Origin: Bisporella sp. PMI_857
Lineage: Eukaryota; Ascomycota; Leotiomycetes; Helotiales; Helotiaceae
Direction: 5' to 3'
Assembly (NCBI GenBank): GCA_021307315.1
Contig: JAJSPD010000001.1
Location: forward strand, 930,001 to 994,000
DNA: 64,000 nucleotides
This document shows, in pieces, positions 1 through 12,867 of this stretch. How positions within the stretch are numbered: the first letter of the stretch is position 1; each line of letters begins with the position of its first letter. The notes under the pieces are model-generated. The model was not told the DNA's origin. It worked only from the letters and a program-made list of their open reading frames with translations, and did not search any database. Made by a program: the position numbers and the translations under genes.

Positions 1-747
1 CGAGTCCTGGTTGTTTGGAGCAACATCAAAGGAGCGTGAGGTCGAGGCTGTGGGTGCTACATAATGAATTAGTATTTCACTGGAGCCGAATAAGTAATTC
101 TTACATGTGCGGAAATCTCGTGGCGTCCTTGGAGGTCTTGAAACGTGAGAACTGTTCGAATTATGCTGCTGTCTGCCTCCAAAGGGCATTGAACTTGGAA
201 ATGGCCCTCGTGAATAGACGTTCCCGCTGGGACCAGTATGTAGCTGAGAATTATGCGAGTAGTTACCGCCAGCCGGAGGCATTTGGGAAGCCGTGTTTCT
301 TCCAGTATTTGGCTCAGCTGTATTGGTATTACTCGTGGGGTTGAGGTAGGCCGGGTAGCCGCTAGGAAACATATTATGTCTTGCACCGTAGCTAGTACTA
401 GGACCAGCGGCTGGTATGTAGCCCGTGTAATACCCAGAATATGCTGAGTTAGCCATGCCTTGATAGGTGGATTGTGCATCACCCAAACCATGCCATGCTA
501 TGTCGTGCCTGGGAAAATTGCCCCATTGTGAATTGTGAGAGGAGGCTGCGAAGTGAGACCCACCATGCCCGTACCACGAATCGACATTGTAAACGGGATC
601 ATAGTGGTGGCCTTCTCGAGAAGAGTACTGAAGTTGGCTGGATGGCAAGGAACCCTGACGTGGACGACTGATGTTTTGGCAGGGAGGGTTGTGGGGTTGG
701 CTCTCGTCGTGGTCCATGGTATAATCCATCACACTAGTACCGTCCAT
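1..747 (-). CDS. Y/G/S/N-rich disordered protein, N-terminal part (cut by window edge)
   Basis: Reading minus-strand from an ATG at 747, exon 1 runs to 105. A 48-nt intron (57-104) follows, with donor GTAAGA, a TACTAAT branch point and a TAG acceptor. The frame stays open from 56 to the window edge, so the 3' part is missing. The protein is low complexity and rich in Tyr, Gly, Ser, Asn, Gln and Pro, with many SSYG/GYY-like patches and no visible catalytic motif. A second in-frame ATG at 717 is possible, and an extra 5' exon ending near 790 cannot be excluded, because the frame is open a little upstream and ends in an AG. It could be the disordered arm of a transcription factor or RNA-binding protein; nothing in this part decides. 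Confidence 0.55.
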   Translation of the reverse strand, partial: MDGTSVMDYTMDHDESQPHNPPCQNISRPRQGSLPSSQLQYSSREGHHYDPVYNVDSWYGHGGSHFAASSHNSQWGNFPRHDIAWHGLGDAQSTYQGMANSAYSGYYTGYIPAAGPSTSYGARHNMFPSGYPAYLNPTSNTNTAEPNTGRNTASQMPPAGGNYSHNSQLHTGPSGNVYSRGPFPSSMPFGGRQQHNSNSSHVSRPPRTPRDFRTCKNYLFGSSEILIHYVAPTASTSRSFDVAPNNQDS

Positions 748-2436
748 GCCGACCCCGCTTCGTCTCCAAGCAACTTCTTGAGACTGTTCAGCAGTAATTC
801 ATACGCTTCTAGATGACAAGCTGTCGAATTATTGGTATATGATCAAGAGCGTCCTGGGATATTCTGCTGCCGCAGCTATCGTAGAAGACTTGCGTGACCA
901 CGAATGATGAAGGCAGGGTACTTCATGTGGAGAGAGCGGCTCGTGGTCCAACACCTGGGACAAGATCGAGTTCACTTTTAAAGGTGCTGTGCTCGAGTGG
1001 TGCAGACTGGGATGGTATGGAATCCTAAGAATTGAGTCGGGTCACAATATAAACTCGTCACTGGAGGTGAGGCTTTGGTTATGAGAAGGGAGAATAATGG
1101 GTGGGAGGAGGCGGGTTATGTAGGTGCAGAGTGTAGTTGGGTTTCGTGACTACTCGTAGGGTTTGCCCATGTGGTGTGGGCATGGACTGCGTCTTGCTTG
1201 ATTCGATACAGGAATGGGAATCGGTGGGGTAAGGCACGGTTTTACGGTTGCGGTAGGCCCTTGGAGCTGAAACTGAATTACAGAGTTGGCTTAAAATCAA
1301 ACCGAGGGTGGTGCAAAAAGTCGTCTACGTAAGGCCATGACCGACCTGACTGTGTGCTGCTGTAAGGGAATTCGTAAGGGAAATGAGCTTACCTGAAGCA
1401 GGAGGAAGGCACAAAAAGGCCAAACAGCCTGTGGACCTGGAACGGGTATGACTACGGATTTTCTTATTGTGTATAGTTTTTTTTTTTTTTAATTTTATTT
1501 TGATTCATTTCACCCAAAATAAAAAAGATATGATGCCGTATAGTAGATTAGTTGCTGTTGTATTCACCGTGAAGATAAATGAATGATTCAAGGACAAGGG
1601 AATATACACGTACCGCCAAGTTGGTGTCGAGTTGACATTAGTATCCCGCCTTGGATTATTCCCTACCTCTACTTACTTGCTGCTGACTTGATCTGGCTGG
1701 AATCCAAGCTAGCCAGCCAATACCTGTGCGAGACATTAGTCAAGCTTGGTCTTGTCCTCTATCACCATAAATATGGGTATTGTTTGCTCCCCCTCGTCCT
1801 CATATGATACCTGCTGTCTCTCTCCTCACCGACACTCCCATTACCTTGGACTGCTAACTATCTTCTTACCTTACTTGGCCCACTCTATATATACCAAGCT
1901 GTGCTCAGATCTGGTTTGGGGATCGATTGATAGCCAGCCAGCCAGCCTGTGATTAGGGAATTTGCCATTCCCGTCCCAAGCTATCACCCCGCGTCAGAGA
2001 CGACTCAGAGTGACGATGGAGCGTCTCCCATTGATCGTTGTCTACGGGACGGGGGTTCCATCTTATCCCATCTCTATGGGTAGAACCTATGGGAGCTACA
2101 TCCGTGTTATTATCGACTAGTCACTTTGCTAGCCACACTCTACAACAGCCTAATTATGCTCACTGAAAAGTTCCTATGCTCGCCACAGCAGCAGAACAGG
2201 CGAGGGTCGAGTCAAGGGCCAACGTTGTTAGGGTGAGGCGAAGGCTGGGTGAAGGTGATGGCCAGGGTTCTTACTCCCTTATCGATTGCTTGCCGCCGCA
2301 ATCGTTCGGACCCTGTAGCCACCCCCAAAAAAGAGTTCCCTACTACCCTGGACCAGCCTGGGGACTCTATACTTAACTTCCAACCTGCAAGTTAGAGGGG
2401 ATCAAGGATCTCGGCTTCAAACCATCCGCCCCAACA
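748..2436. other. Intergenic, no gene recognised
   Basis: Only short unconvincing ORFs are present. A 14-nt T run lies at 1477-1490 and a short GCCA tandem around 1930-1945. A TATA-like CTATACTT near 2367 precedes the micro-ORF listed next. Confidence 0.6.
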
Positions 2437-2635
2437 ATGGTGGACGTGAGTATAGAAATGGTTACCACTATTACATGTTTCAAGGCTTCCGAAGGACAAA
2501 TTACAGCCTTCAGGTCATTCCGAGACAGATGAGGCAGGACGCATAGAAACAAAAATAAAAAACGAACCGCTCGATCCTCTCGTCCCAGGCAAAATCAAGT
2601 CCGTTCGTGCCACGATCAGCCAAGTACGAGGTTAA
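2437..2635 (+). CDS. Candidate spliced micro-ORF (45 aa), doubtful
   Basis: An ATG in good context (CAACAATGG) at 2437 is followed after three codons by GTGAGT. Splicing to the TTACAG ending at 2506 gives a 45-aa product ending at 2635 that is hydrophilic and rich in Lys, Asp and Glu. Alternatively, using the GTACGA at 2624 as a second donor and the CTAG near 2705 as acceptor keeps the frame open for about 65 more codons to a stop near 2878. No homology is recognised. A TATA-like sequence lies about 70 nt upstream. It could be a real small protein, the 5' end of a longer gene, or chance. Confidence 0.25.
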
Positions 2636-3701
2636 AGTACGTTGCTTACAGTATTACTCGTACCTGCCTGTACTCTTGTCATCACTTAATGTACTGTGCC
2701 TAGGTATTTCTCACTTATTCCGGCAAGCAACGGGCCACTCGAACTCAACTGTTACGATTCAGTTGCTCGATGCAGCAGACGGAAGTTAGTCGGAGCAAAC
2801 GACCCAAACCCTCTCATGACTACGCCCACTCCTTGGGTGATTTACAGATCTCGTCACATCACGTCGCATCATTCTAGGCAAAATGGGCGGCGCCTTGAAT
2901 AAGTAAACTCATTACGGAGCATTATCTGCATAACCCCCCCCCCCCCTCTCCCCCCAAAAACAAACCAAAAATTCCCAGCCTCCGTCTTTTTCTTCAAGAT
3001 CGATTACACTCCACATAAAATATTAGTAGCATCCAGCAGGATCGCTCGACCATAATAGACCATTTTACCAACCCGAATAGGAACGTCCTTGTGCATTTCT
3101 TCCAGGTTTCACTGGATTCTTCGACGTCGCCAAATCGCGGAAAAACCGCATACGCCTCATGCAAAAGGCACTTTTCATTCTGTCCACCTGCCGTTCTCAT
3201 ACTTCATACATGCATCACCATAAACCTTCGGATTCACAGATGTTTTTCGTTTAACATATTTCCTTGAGGTTATTAGAGTGGATTGGCATCCACAGCCGAC
3301 CCACTACTCGCAGTTCACCAGATTAGGGTATCTCGATTGATGGATCGGGTATACATCGGACCATCGAGAACAGAGATTAGTGCATACAAAATTCCCCAAA
3401 TTAAAAATATATTGGTGATACGGCTGCATGTGTACATGGTCGGAAGTGAGAGCCATTTGTTCATCACCCGGAAGTGGCGCCAGGATCGTAATCTTATAAT
3501 TTAGAAGATACAACGAGTACATATATCGACTCAATTCGCCATTTCATTATCATAATTGATCCATGATTGCTCTGTTTACGAGCCGGCTTGTGGTCGTCAA
3601 CCTTTCAGTCTCGATTCTCACCCACCCATAGCCATGATTCCTTCATCACTACATAAGCTTCTTTACCCAACAACCTAGAGTAAATTGCGAAACCCAAAGC
3701 A
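2636..3701. other. Intergenic, no gene recognised
   Basis: Short ORFs on both strands look random. A 13-nt C run lies at 2934-2946, followed by a further pyrimidine-rich stretch. The last few hundred bases are probably 3' flank of the APC2 gene. Confidence 0.6.
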
Positions 3702-6556
3702 TCACTTTTTCAGCTTATACTTCCCGCCCACAAACTCTAACGCGCCGTCCGCCACAATTGTTCCCAAAAACTCCTGCAGCTCCTCATTACTCAACGGAAA
3801 GCCATCCGGCAACAGCATTTTTAGCATCATCGCAATTTGCATCAACGGCATTTGTGATGAGTTATTCTTTAGCATGCCTTGAATAAACTGCCAATATAGC
3901 TGGCGTTTCTCTTTGCTAATGCCTTGGGTAGTCATCAGGGTGGTATCGTCGGTGCTTCCCTCTGGTGCGGCAGCCGCACTTGTAGCAGCTCGTGCATTTG
4001 AGCGAGCGCGATCTTCCTGGTTCAATGTTTCGAGCACAGCATAAACGTCTTTCTCCACCGCCTGAAGGACAAGTTTGCTGGTCCAAAATTTCAAAGCGCT
4101 ACGGACAAGGGTTTCGTCCATCTCGAGGTGCTCAACTAAGTCGTCTACGCTTCGTCTAAGACTGTCATCCCCACCTTCATTACTTTGAAAAGCCCAAATG
4201 ACAGTTGCTTGCCATGTATGGACTTCTTCGACAACAATTCTATCTTTTAATTCAAGCTCTACCGTCGCCTGCCCAAGGGCATGAAGCCAGGTGAGTTTTC
4301 GAGATGTCTTAAGTGATTCGAAGCCTGTTGCATACGTCTTTTGAAGCTCTAATATATCGTCGGGCACTCTGTATGTCTCATCATGAAGCTGAGGCCAGAA
4401 AAGTCTGGATAAGATCTTTGCATTTAAAGAAGGTCTAAGCAATGCAGGAGTATTCGCTCTCCTGTCCTTCCCTGGATGAAGGGCACTCGTGCTTCTTTGA
4501 GCGTTACTGCCCTCATCGTCGCTGTTGTCGAGCTTTTGTGCCCGTTTTATGATACTGTTGACTCTCGCGGAGTCTTGAATATCCTTCAGCATAACTTCGC
4601 AGCTTTGCAGTGGCGCCTCTCCGAAGCGGCTCTTCAGAAGCTCAAGAACTTTGACCTACATCATATTAGCTATTGCATTATCGTAATTTCGCTGGTGAAA
4701 CCTACCTCCTTGTCAAAACCTCCATCTTGTCGAAGCAAATTTTCCCCGATAATATTCTGAAACTCTTTGATAAACACTTCTTGAGTACCAAGGGCACGGA
4801 TTAGGGTCCCAATGATATCCGCGGTCTTTGATCTCTTATAGCCAGGGCCGGCATCAACTGGATCTGGCATCCAATCTTTGTCGTGCCAGTCCAACTCATC
4901 ATCGTGTGGCCGTAGTCCAGCAGCATCTTCACCGTTGTTCAATAATGCAGCTAATTGATGAAGGCGATCGCTTCCTCGTCCTAAAGGACTGCCCTCAGCG
5001 TCTACAGTGTCCGATAATAGGCCGGTAATAATGACTCTCACTGTATCCTCGCGAGAATATAGATATAGCTGTAGAGGGTGGGCAACACGATCCAAAAGTA
5101 CTTTTGAATGATCGAGAGCGTGAAAGGAGGATATCATAGATACATAATACTGTAATATTTGTAATGTCGACGCCCCGGGATGAAGAAGTCTTTTATTCAG
5201 AGCAGAGGCAAAAACCTCTGTGAGATGTAGTCGCTTTTGGGGGGTCGTAATTGCAGTTTTGAGATCCTCTAGTGCTCCACTGCTATTCGGCCAGCTCGCA
5301 ACAATATCGAACAGCTCATCCGTTCGAAGATCAGCCAAACGAGCAATCCCCATGTCTTTCCACTTCGTAACGAGATTCCATGGTATTCTCACCATCTCCG
5401 ATCTAAGGACATCAAAAATCCGGACGGCAAGTTGCGCATATTGGTTTTCAATCCATTCACAGAGCTCCGCCACGCATTGTGATCGGGATGCATAATGAGC
5501 TTTTCGAGCCAAAACTGAGGACTGTGGCTGGATACGTTCGTTGGTAGATTGGGCAGTTGGAAAACTTCTATCTGACCAGATCCCTTTATATTTGAAATTG
5601 ACATATGAGGTCAAAGAATCATGCATAATCTCTGCTAGGGTGGTTTGGAGGCGTTCACCCGATAGTCCAACTTCCTGTAACGATTCGAGAAGCTGTAACA
5701 GCTCGCTAGTTTGTCCTTTCGGTACCAAATAGTCTAGCTTCAAATGACTAAATTCTGCACTTGTTGGTATACCGAGAATTGCATATATCTTAGTTCTCAA
5801 GATATCCTGGAGGGTCGGTGCCAGCTTGTCAGATACAGAATTTGAGACGACAGCATGGAGATCTCGGCATAACTGTGGCAAGTGATGAACATTCCTACTG
5901 GACCCGGATTCTGAAAAAGCTCTCCCTACGATGATATTCATTCCATCCAGGTATAATTGATGTGAGGCTTTCAGAATTTCGATGACGACTGACAGCGAGG
6001 CTTCAGTCTTGTGATCATTAATGATACGCAAAATTACTGGGAGTATCTGGTTGAGAAAATGGTTCCGGACCTGATGGGTGTGCCACAGTATGATTTCCTC
6101 AGTATAGGTTGCCAGAGGCAGTCGCGCTTGAGGGTCCAATATATCCTGTAGAGCTTGGTGGAATTCTCTACCAATATGGTTCGAGCGAGGTGATAGGCCT
6201 TCAAATATATGACCAATTTCGTGACGACTTCTAAGGTTTAGATGAGGGGGAGCATTAGGCAGAGCCAAAGTATGGGTCACAGTATGCCATGACCTATCCC
6301 AACGTGCTTGATCTTGAATGTTATCTACTTTTTCAAGTGTGGCATGAGATATTATGCTGCTCGTGCCTAGTGCATGCCGGTGATTTATATCATGCTGGAG
6401 AACTTCCTGACGGGGTGGCAGGGCTCCAAAAGCTTCATCTGGCGCTATAAATCCGGTAGCGGGCGTTGCTACTGGAGTTGGTTGTGAAAGTTCGGGAGCT
6501 CCAAAAACCGTGTTGAGAACGCGTTTCTTTCGAGTCATGAGTATCTGCGTTGCCAT
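3702..6556 (-). CDS. apc2: Anaphase-promoting complex subunit 2 (cullin-type)
   Basis: APC2 is the cullin-like scaffold of the anaphase-promoting complex, the nuclear ubiquitin ligase that triggers anaphase and mitotic exit; its C-terminal half carries the RING subunit APC11. Exon 1 spans 6556-4706 and exon 2 4655-3702, separated by a 50-nt intron (donor GTAGGT, GCTAAT branch, TAG acceptor). Joined, they give 934 aa, close to the usual fungal length. Supporting features are the WMPDPVDA segment just before the cullin homology region, the cullin-type stretch KSRFGEAPLQSCEVMLKD that spans the splice junction, and a C-terminal winged-helix APC2 domain ending in GGKYKLKK. The ATG at 6556 opens the long frame. 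A vezatin-like gene lies upstream on the same strand. Confidence 0.93.
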
Positions 6557-7141
6557 CTTGGAGCAAGATGACCATACTCAGACATGCTATAGATAGTCTC
6601 GCTATGTGACATGTGTGCTACGTGTATATCGACATGGCAATTGTTTAGAAAGAAGGTGGAAGTCACGAATCACGAAATCACATGATTTGGCATCGCTTAT
6701 GCGACCCATAAAAACTGATGACCTTAATGAATGGCTCAATTACTCGATGCTTCAAGGCCTGGTTTCCTTAAGCATAATGGCATGTTCTATTTGATTATGC
6801 GGTTAACGTATGGTAAAGAGCCAATAAGTAGATTCCTGTTATTTTTAACTTAATCAAATTATGTGAACCACAGCAAAAGCCTGATACCTTTTGATCAGAT
6901 TTATATGCATATGACCCCGTGGGTAAAGATGTTCACATGCCATACACGAAAAGCTATTAGATCTAAGGCACCGATCATTAGTTCTAATTACAAGCTATAT
7001 CCATGAAACTCCGTGATGCTATGCTCTTGAGGTATAAGTCCCAACTCTCCTTAAATGCTGAAATCCAACTTTTGGTGATTAACCATGCAGCGTGCCTATA
7101 TACGAAATGACAGAACTTAATGGAAACGTTAGACATAAATA
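6557..7141. other. Intergenic between two minus-strand genes
   Basis: AT-rich spacer with no ORF worth calling. It should hold the APC2 promoter (near 6557-6800) and the 3' end of the vezatin-like gene. Confidence 0.6.
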
Positions 7142-9154
7142 TCATATCGACGTTATTCGTCCTCCTCCACCAGTTGTTCTGCCCCTTGGTCTCATATTTA
7201 TTACCGACTCCAATTCTCTTAACATATGCGTGTTTGCTTCAGCTTTCTCCTTAAGCGATTCTCTTTTGATCCTATCTTGCTTCATTTTTGCGATGCGCTC
7301 TTCTCGCGTAAGAGTGCTGCGTTGCTTTGGCATCGCGACTGCCTCGAAAACCTCTTCTACATCAGAGCTACTGAACTCCATGCTAGAACGAGATCTCGTC
7401 TCCCCATTCAATGCTCTGAGTGCGTCTGAGACGTTCCCTTCATCCACCGCTGTAAGGCCACCGAGTGATATTGTCGGAGAAAGCATGCCACTCATGGACG
7501 ATAAACGTCGCTCATTCCGGTCAATGTTCGATGCGAGGGCAGCCTTTCCATCTTCCCATTCTTGCATCAAGGCTTTCAGATCCACTCCAATGGACTCATA
7601 TTGGATCATCAAGTTTGCACCAAGCTCCGATACATCTGCAGCTTCATTTAAGTTCCGATCGGATTCGTCACGTAACACATGCAGTTTCGCTTGTAGTCCT
7701 CGAATTCCGCTAGATAGAGAATTAAGCTTTCTAAGTTGTGCCCGCCATCTCTCGCGATTTGGAGTCAAAGGTAGTTTCGGGGTTGCTGGAACAGGAAAGC
7801 CTTCTAACGGTCAGAAATACACTAATAGATAAGGAACCATATTATCTCACTTTCTTCTTCCTCAAGAATCTGGCGGAGTCGTTCCTCGGCTGCACTTGTG
7901 ATAATGCCAAGTGCATGGATCTCGTCCATAGCAGTAGTCCATCGCACTGAGTCAGTTTCATCACCGTTCGCCTCTAGAGCCATGAGACAGCATAAGAAGA
8001 TATTCCTAGCGGTATGAAATCTTCCAGCCAAAATTTTCAAGACGCGTAAGGAGTCCAAGTCCTCAAACTCGCTCTCTGAAAAACCTAACATTGCCTCGGA
8101 AGAGTCGCTTTCGCTTATGTCATATATATCATAATACTTCTCCAGGTCCATCGGCTCAGCAAGGGGCTTGATCGTCGTGCAAGCATGATTATATCGTGGA
8201 ATGATCTCAGCAAAGCATAGTCGAAGTGCCTTTCTCAACCTAGTGCATCTTCTCGTCTGGCTCCGATCTTCTAAACGGCTTATTGGGGGAAGGGGTATGC
8301 TACTGAATGTATATTAGTTTTGAACACATCGAAACATGGGAGCTACGGACATTCTGTAGCCGCGAGACACCAGTTCAACCTCCTGGACCAATGTCATGGC
8401 ACCGGCTGCTACATGGTCAAACTCCTGAGCTTTGATGAGAAGTTCCGATGTCTCAGAGAGTGTTTGCTGTCTTAAATACTTTAACCACTGTCTGCTTGTG
8501 AATGCATATCCCACAGAGAGTATGATTGTCCATATCAGAAGAAATATGATTGTCCGACTCCTACCAGTTATTGAAGGGCTACCACGCCTAACCCAGTCAA
8601 TCATCCACGGAAGAGCAAATGCAAGCGCGGCTGTGACTGAAGCGCCGACAAGAGAGGCAGCGGCGAATTGAGGAGGGTTTGGAGCTGGAATTGTCACATC
8701 TTTCTTCTGTCCATAGAGAGCCTGTCCAATGTATGTTTGCCCGCTCAGGAGTTGTGAAGCTACTATGGAATACCGGAAACGTTCTAAGAACTTTGCATTA
8801 TCCGCCCTCCCTAGTCGCGAGTTGATAGCTCTCTACTTTTGGTCAGTACTTTTAGGAGACAGCTTTTCGATGCCCAACTCACTGAACAGGTCTCTTGTAC
8901 GAGAGCTACAACTTTGGTTTGTGGAATATTCAGTCGCAGAGGGGGAGGTATTTTATTTCGGAATCTGGACCGGACCTTCGGTATGCCTCGTGGCGCAAAC
9001 GTTGGAGAGGAGGTATCGACAGTCAAAATGCCGTGGGATTCTTTCCCACCTTCTCCTACAGAGTAGCATTAGTGTGATGCCTCTTGAGGATTTTGAACTA
9101 CGAACCTTCAAGATACGCGGCGAGGGGGCTATCCTCGTAAACTACGGACTCCAT
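7142..9154 (-). CDS. vezA: Vezatin-like myosin-binding-domain membrane protein
   Basis: Five exons (9154-9106, 9055-8883, 8832-8351, 8299-7851, 7803-7142) join in phase to 604 aa. The start MESVVYEDSPLA followed by AYLEG is typical of the fungal vezatin family (myosin-binding domain). Two hydrophobic segments lie near residues 131-153 and 167-187, as in vezatins. A conserved tail, FPVPATPKLPLTPNRERWR, begins at the last exon, and the C-terminus is basic and coiled-coil-like with KMKQDRIKRESLKEKAEA. In Aspergillus nidulans, VezA helps dynein move early endosomes; the same role here is inference. All introns are 47-51 nt. The third has a weaker donor, GTCCGT, chosen because it alone keeps the frame. 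Confidence 0.85.
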
Positions 9155-11893
9155 GGAAGACGAGAGGTTGGGTCACCATAAAGCAACAAAGCCAATGCTG
9201 GCAATCATTGCTAGAAAGAGCCCCTGTGTAACTAGTCGGGAGGACAGATCCAAATCAACAAATAAAGGGATCCTCGGTTGCTGTAATGAGTGATCGATAA
9301 TATTAATCTCCGTGCACGGATGTTTTTTGACAAGGTTCTAGAAGGCTAAGATACCAAGCCGAGGGCACTGGACTAAGGTGCTTTAAATTGCTTATCAAAG
9401 TACTTCGACGACCTGTCGATAGAGGATCAACCTTAACAAATCGACAATCTATTTTATCAAAGAATTTAGGATCTGGAGAAGCAGAGCGTTACCAGGTTCC
9501 CACGGCTGTTGAAATTGAAGGAACTGTCTGTATCGGAAAAGAATGTTTCCGTTCTGATGGTTGACATTTATAGTGCCTTGGTTACCAGGCATACATGGAA
9601 GTATTCTTCTCCCGTTCCGTACAATGCATTGCATCCATTTGCTCAGAGCAGTGCTTCTTACCGGCTCAGATTATCTCAGTTCTACTTCAGCTTTTGTGTT
9701 GCTACTGGTATGATGGTCAGCAGCGAAATGGCACAGCATGCGCTATCAGTCCAGCCTCGTGCTTGAGAAGTGCGCAACTTCTCATCTGCACTCGATTCAC
9801 TAACAGAGAGATAGCTTCAAATCTTCAAATGACGGTCATCTAAAGCATCAGGAGCAAGATCCCTACCTTTGCTTTTAGTATTGGATCTTTCCTTTGCTTT
9901 TCTCGAACTTCTGCGAGGAGTTTTTATTCTGGATCTGCTTTCAGACCACAACATAGATCCAAGAACCAAGTCAAAACACCTTGCACCTACGGACGGATTA
10001 GGAAAATGAACAATCTTACAGAACATATACCTTTCTTGACCACATTTATATCATCCTTGACTTCGCTCGATATTCTGATCGATTTGTTCCAGGATGGGGC
10101 GGCAGCATCCTTGCCGTCTTGTCATTGTTTTGTTGTCTCTCGTCTATCCTTTAATATACTAACCCGCTCCGAGTTTGCAAGGTGCAATGTGCAATACCGT
10201 GGATCGTGGCTGCTGCATTCTGAGATCTCGATCTATCACGATATATCGCTACGCATTCCTCTGTATGCGAGCGCTGTTGACGAGTTAACCTACTAAAGTA
10301 TTTCATCCATGCGTCCATTCGCAATACTTCGGCAATATGGAAACTTGATACTGAAGTCGTTGCTTTTCAAGCCATGTTCAAGTGTGACATGTTCTGCTAC
10401 ATTAAAATCTTAGGATTTGCTGAGAATAGTAAATTTTGAATACTACAATTGCGTTCTGTTCCGGCTTGGTTAAATTAGTGAGTCTTATTGTTGAAATCAT
10501 GAAGCTATTCAGACAAATATCAGAAAGTTAGGTAAACCAAACCCATGTCCATGCTCTCTCACGAGGATTCCAAGAATACGAAAGCAAGGTCCACTCCCAT
10601 TTTTGTCCTGAGCGAAGAGACAAATTCAATATTAATCATATCAGATACGAGACCATTTCGAGAAGATCAATAGACTGTACGAGTGGGTTGACTTAGACCC
10701 CGACCCACCTCATCTGGGAATCTAAATCGCATCTCGCGAACCAAATCCCGGCCAAACACTTGGCAACACTAGTACAATCGCTTGCATCCTAATTCTTTTT
10801 CAGCATATGTCGTTCTTGGATTTGAGTTTTTATACGTGCAAACGGTTGGCTTAGACTTACATGAAGCTCTGTAGGGTATGGTAGTTTTGTGGAATCTAGT
10901 CATCATGCGTTTTCCATCATTTTAGATATCGTCAACGCCGCAAGCTTGATTAATGAATGCCACCGTTAATGTTGATTACAACTCTTGTGGCAAGTTTACA
11001 AAGAACAGCTTACAGAAATGATGACAAACTCAATCTAGATACCGCGGCCGACTAACAAAGCATTTTTATGCTTATTTGCTGTTTTGAATGACCCATTCCA
11101 AGCTTGTATGCCACCACATGAGTCAGCAAAAACACAGCCTCGGGTTCTCGCGGACTTAGCGAGAATTGTCGACCAGTTTTAATACCAGCACGTATCACAC
11201 GAGTCTTTTGTTAAATACACGAATTTTCCGAGCCATTCCCGTGTTTTCGGCATGGCTGAGTACGTCATGATCTCTTACAAATGGATCCTTCCTCAATATC
11301 TCGTTGTCGGCGTGTCCATGGCTCACATGGTTGGCCAATTCAAACTTGAAACCTTGCCCATGATCGCAAATTATAGTGGTACTATGCTATTCGGTTCTAG
11401 AGCAAGTTAAGCTGCCCCCATTGCGATTAGCATGGAAGCTGCCAGATAATTCCTAGCTTCTTAGCCAGTGCAGATGCAGGTCAGCTTCAAACTCCGTCTA
11501 CTTATGAATGGTTGTTCCTTGGCACGACCACATTGTGATGTTGGTCGTAGGACCTAGCTCATTTTCCTTGTGTGGTTGTATTCTTTTTCTATGGCTTCAG
11601 GAACATCTACCTTTGGTTTTGGTTACATTGTTTTTATCCATTTGCAACTGCATCGCCTCGTCTTACTTCCTCAAGGAGGTTAAGCATTCTCACTCTAGAC
11701 ATATATAAGTGAGGAGTGATTGCCAGTGATAGTACATAGACCACAGCGGCGTTTTTCTTCATATATACCTGTCTACGCTGGAGCCTTGTATTACTAGAAT
11801 TGGTCTCATAGTCTTAAAGAAGGATTCTTAAGCGATTAAGTTTCTTGCATTTCTGCCTACTTTGTCTTCACTCGTACTTCAGAGACTGTCAAG
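9155..11893. other. 2.7-kb gap, no gene recognised
   Basis: No ORF with family character was found, and about 10,300-11,500 has none of 60 codons or more on either strand. One hydrophobic 66-codon ORF starting with ATG (11508-11708, plus) has no recognisable relatives. The stretch may be degenerate DNA, or regulatory and leader sequence of the flanking genes; no terminal repeats or transposase remnants were seen. Confidence 0.5.
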
Positions 11894-12867
11894 ATGTCTT
11901 CTCGTCACTCCGGATCAAGTCGCCACCGATCGCACCAGTCTTCAAGAGCCTCTAACGAGAATCAAGAGGACCTTGTGGAACAGATCAAGACTATCGTTGC
12001 ACTACTTTACGAGGTAGTTTCTGATCGACCTTCTGAATGGGAAACCTATCTGCCTTCTGCTCGGTCTGCAATGACCGCACTCGATCATATCCGTTTTTTC
12101 CGGGACCCAGCTCGCTACGCTGAACAAGTCTGGATCATTCAGGGCCTTCAAGATTATGCCTATCACGATCCTGATAGTGGTTGTATCCGGGATATTGTAG
12201 AGCATTGCCAAGCCTCGTGGCTGCGAGTGCTTCGAAACTATCCAGATAGTGTAGATACTTTAGCCGGTAAGCTGTTAGATATTTTCCCTTTTTTTTCAGA
12301 AAATATAATATATACCCTTATCCAATAAAGCTAACTCAAATATACTGAATAAGGGCTGGGGAGTAACTGGCTTCTGAGGTCGCAAGCAACACTTGCAAGA
12401 ATTCAGCGAGAGGAGGGAAATGATTCTGGCTCTAGTGGTGGAACAGGTTTGTGCACGCTATTTTCCCTAAGACATCCTTAGATAATAACGAAATTAAAAT
12501 ATGTGAAGGATCAACGAACGACCCCCGAAGGCAAGGGCCTCTTTATGTTGAAGCCCGTGGCTATCTTCAGCCAGCCGTAGATTTCTACACTCGAGCGGTA
12601 CGAGCCGCCGATGCCCTTGGAACTACCGGTGGAGACTTGCTATCCTCCGTAAGTTAATTCTTGAGCAATACAAATATAATTTGACTGACAAATTGACAGG
12701 CCGCAGAATCTCAGATGAGCCTAGGCAATGTAACTGCATCGCCAAGTGATGAACGATTCTTCACTCAGGCAATCCGGTTCCTCCGTCGTGCTGAAGCAAT
12801 TCCGGGATACAGTCTGAGCGTGTATATGCAGCAATATCTCAACGACTATGGGAGATACGTTTCTTAG
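11894..12867 (+). CDS. Conserved-looking hypothetical protein, four exons, 257 aa
   Basis: Exons 11894-12266, 12354-12446, 12509-12648 and 12700-12867 join in phase to 257 aa. The N-terminus is Ser/His/Arg-rich (SSRHSGSSRHRSHQSSR) and probably disordered; the rest is helical, with a segment YLQPAVDFYTRAVRAAD that resembles a TPR-like helix pair. No enzyme motif is visible and I do not recognise the family. Introns 1 and 2 need AAG acceptors instead of the usual CAG/TAG, while intron 3 has standard ends (GTAAGT...ACAG). An alternative acceptor (TGAG ending near 12379) opens another frame in exon 2 but cannot be joined in phase to exon 3, so the listed model is preferred. Confidence 0.65.

Noticed and set aside
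11508..11708. 66-codon hydrophobic ORF
   Set aside because: No recognisable family and no splice or promoter support; kept only as a remark.
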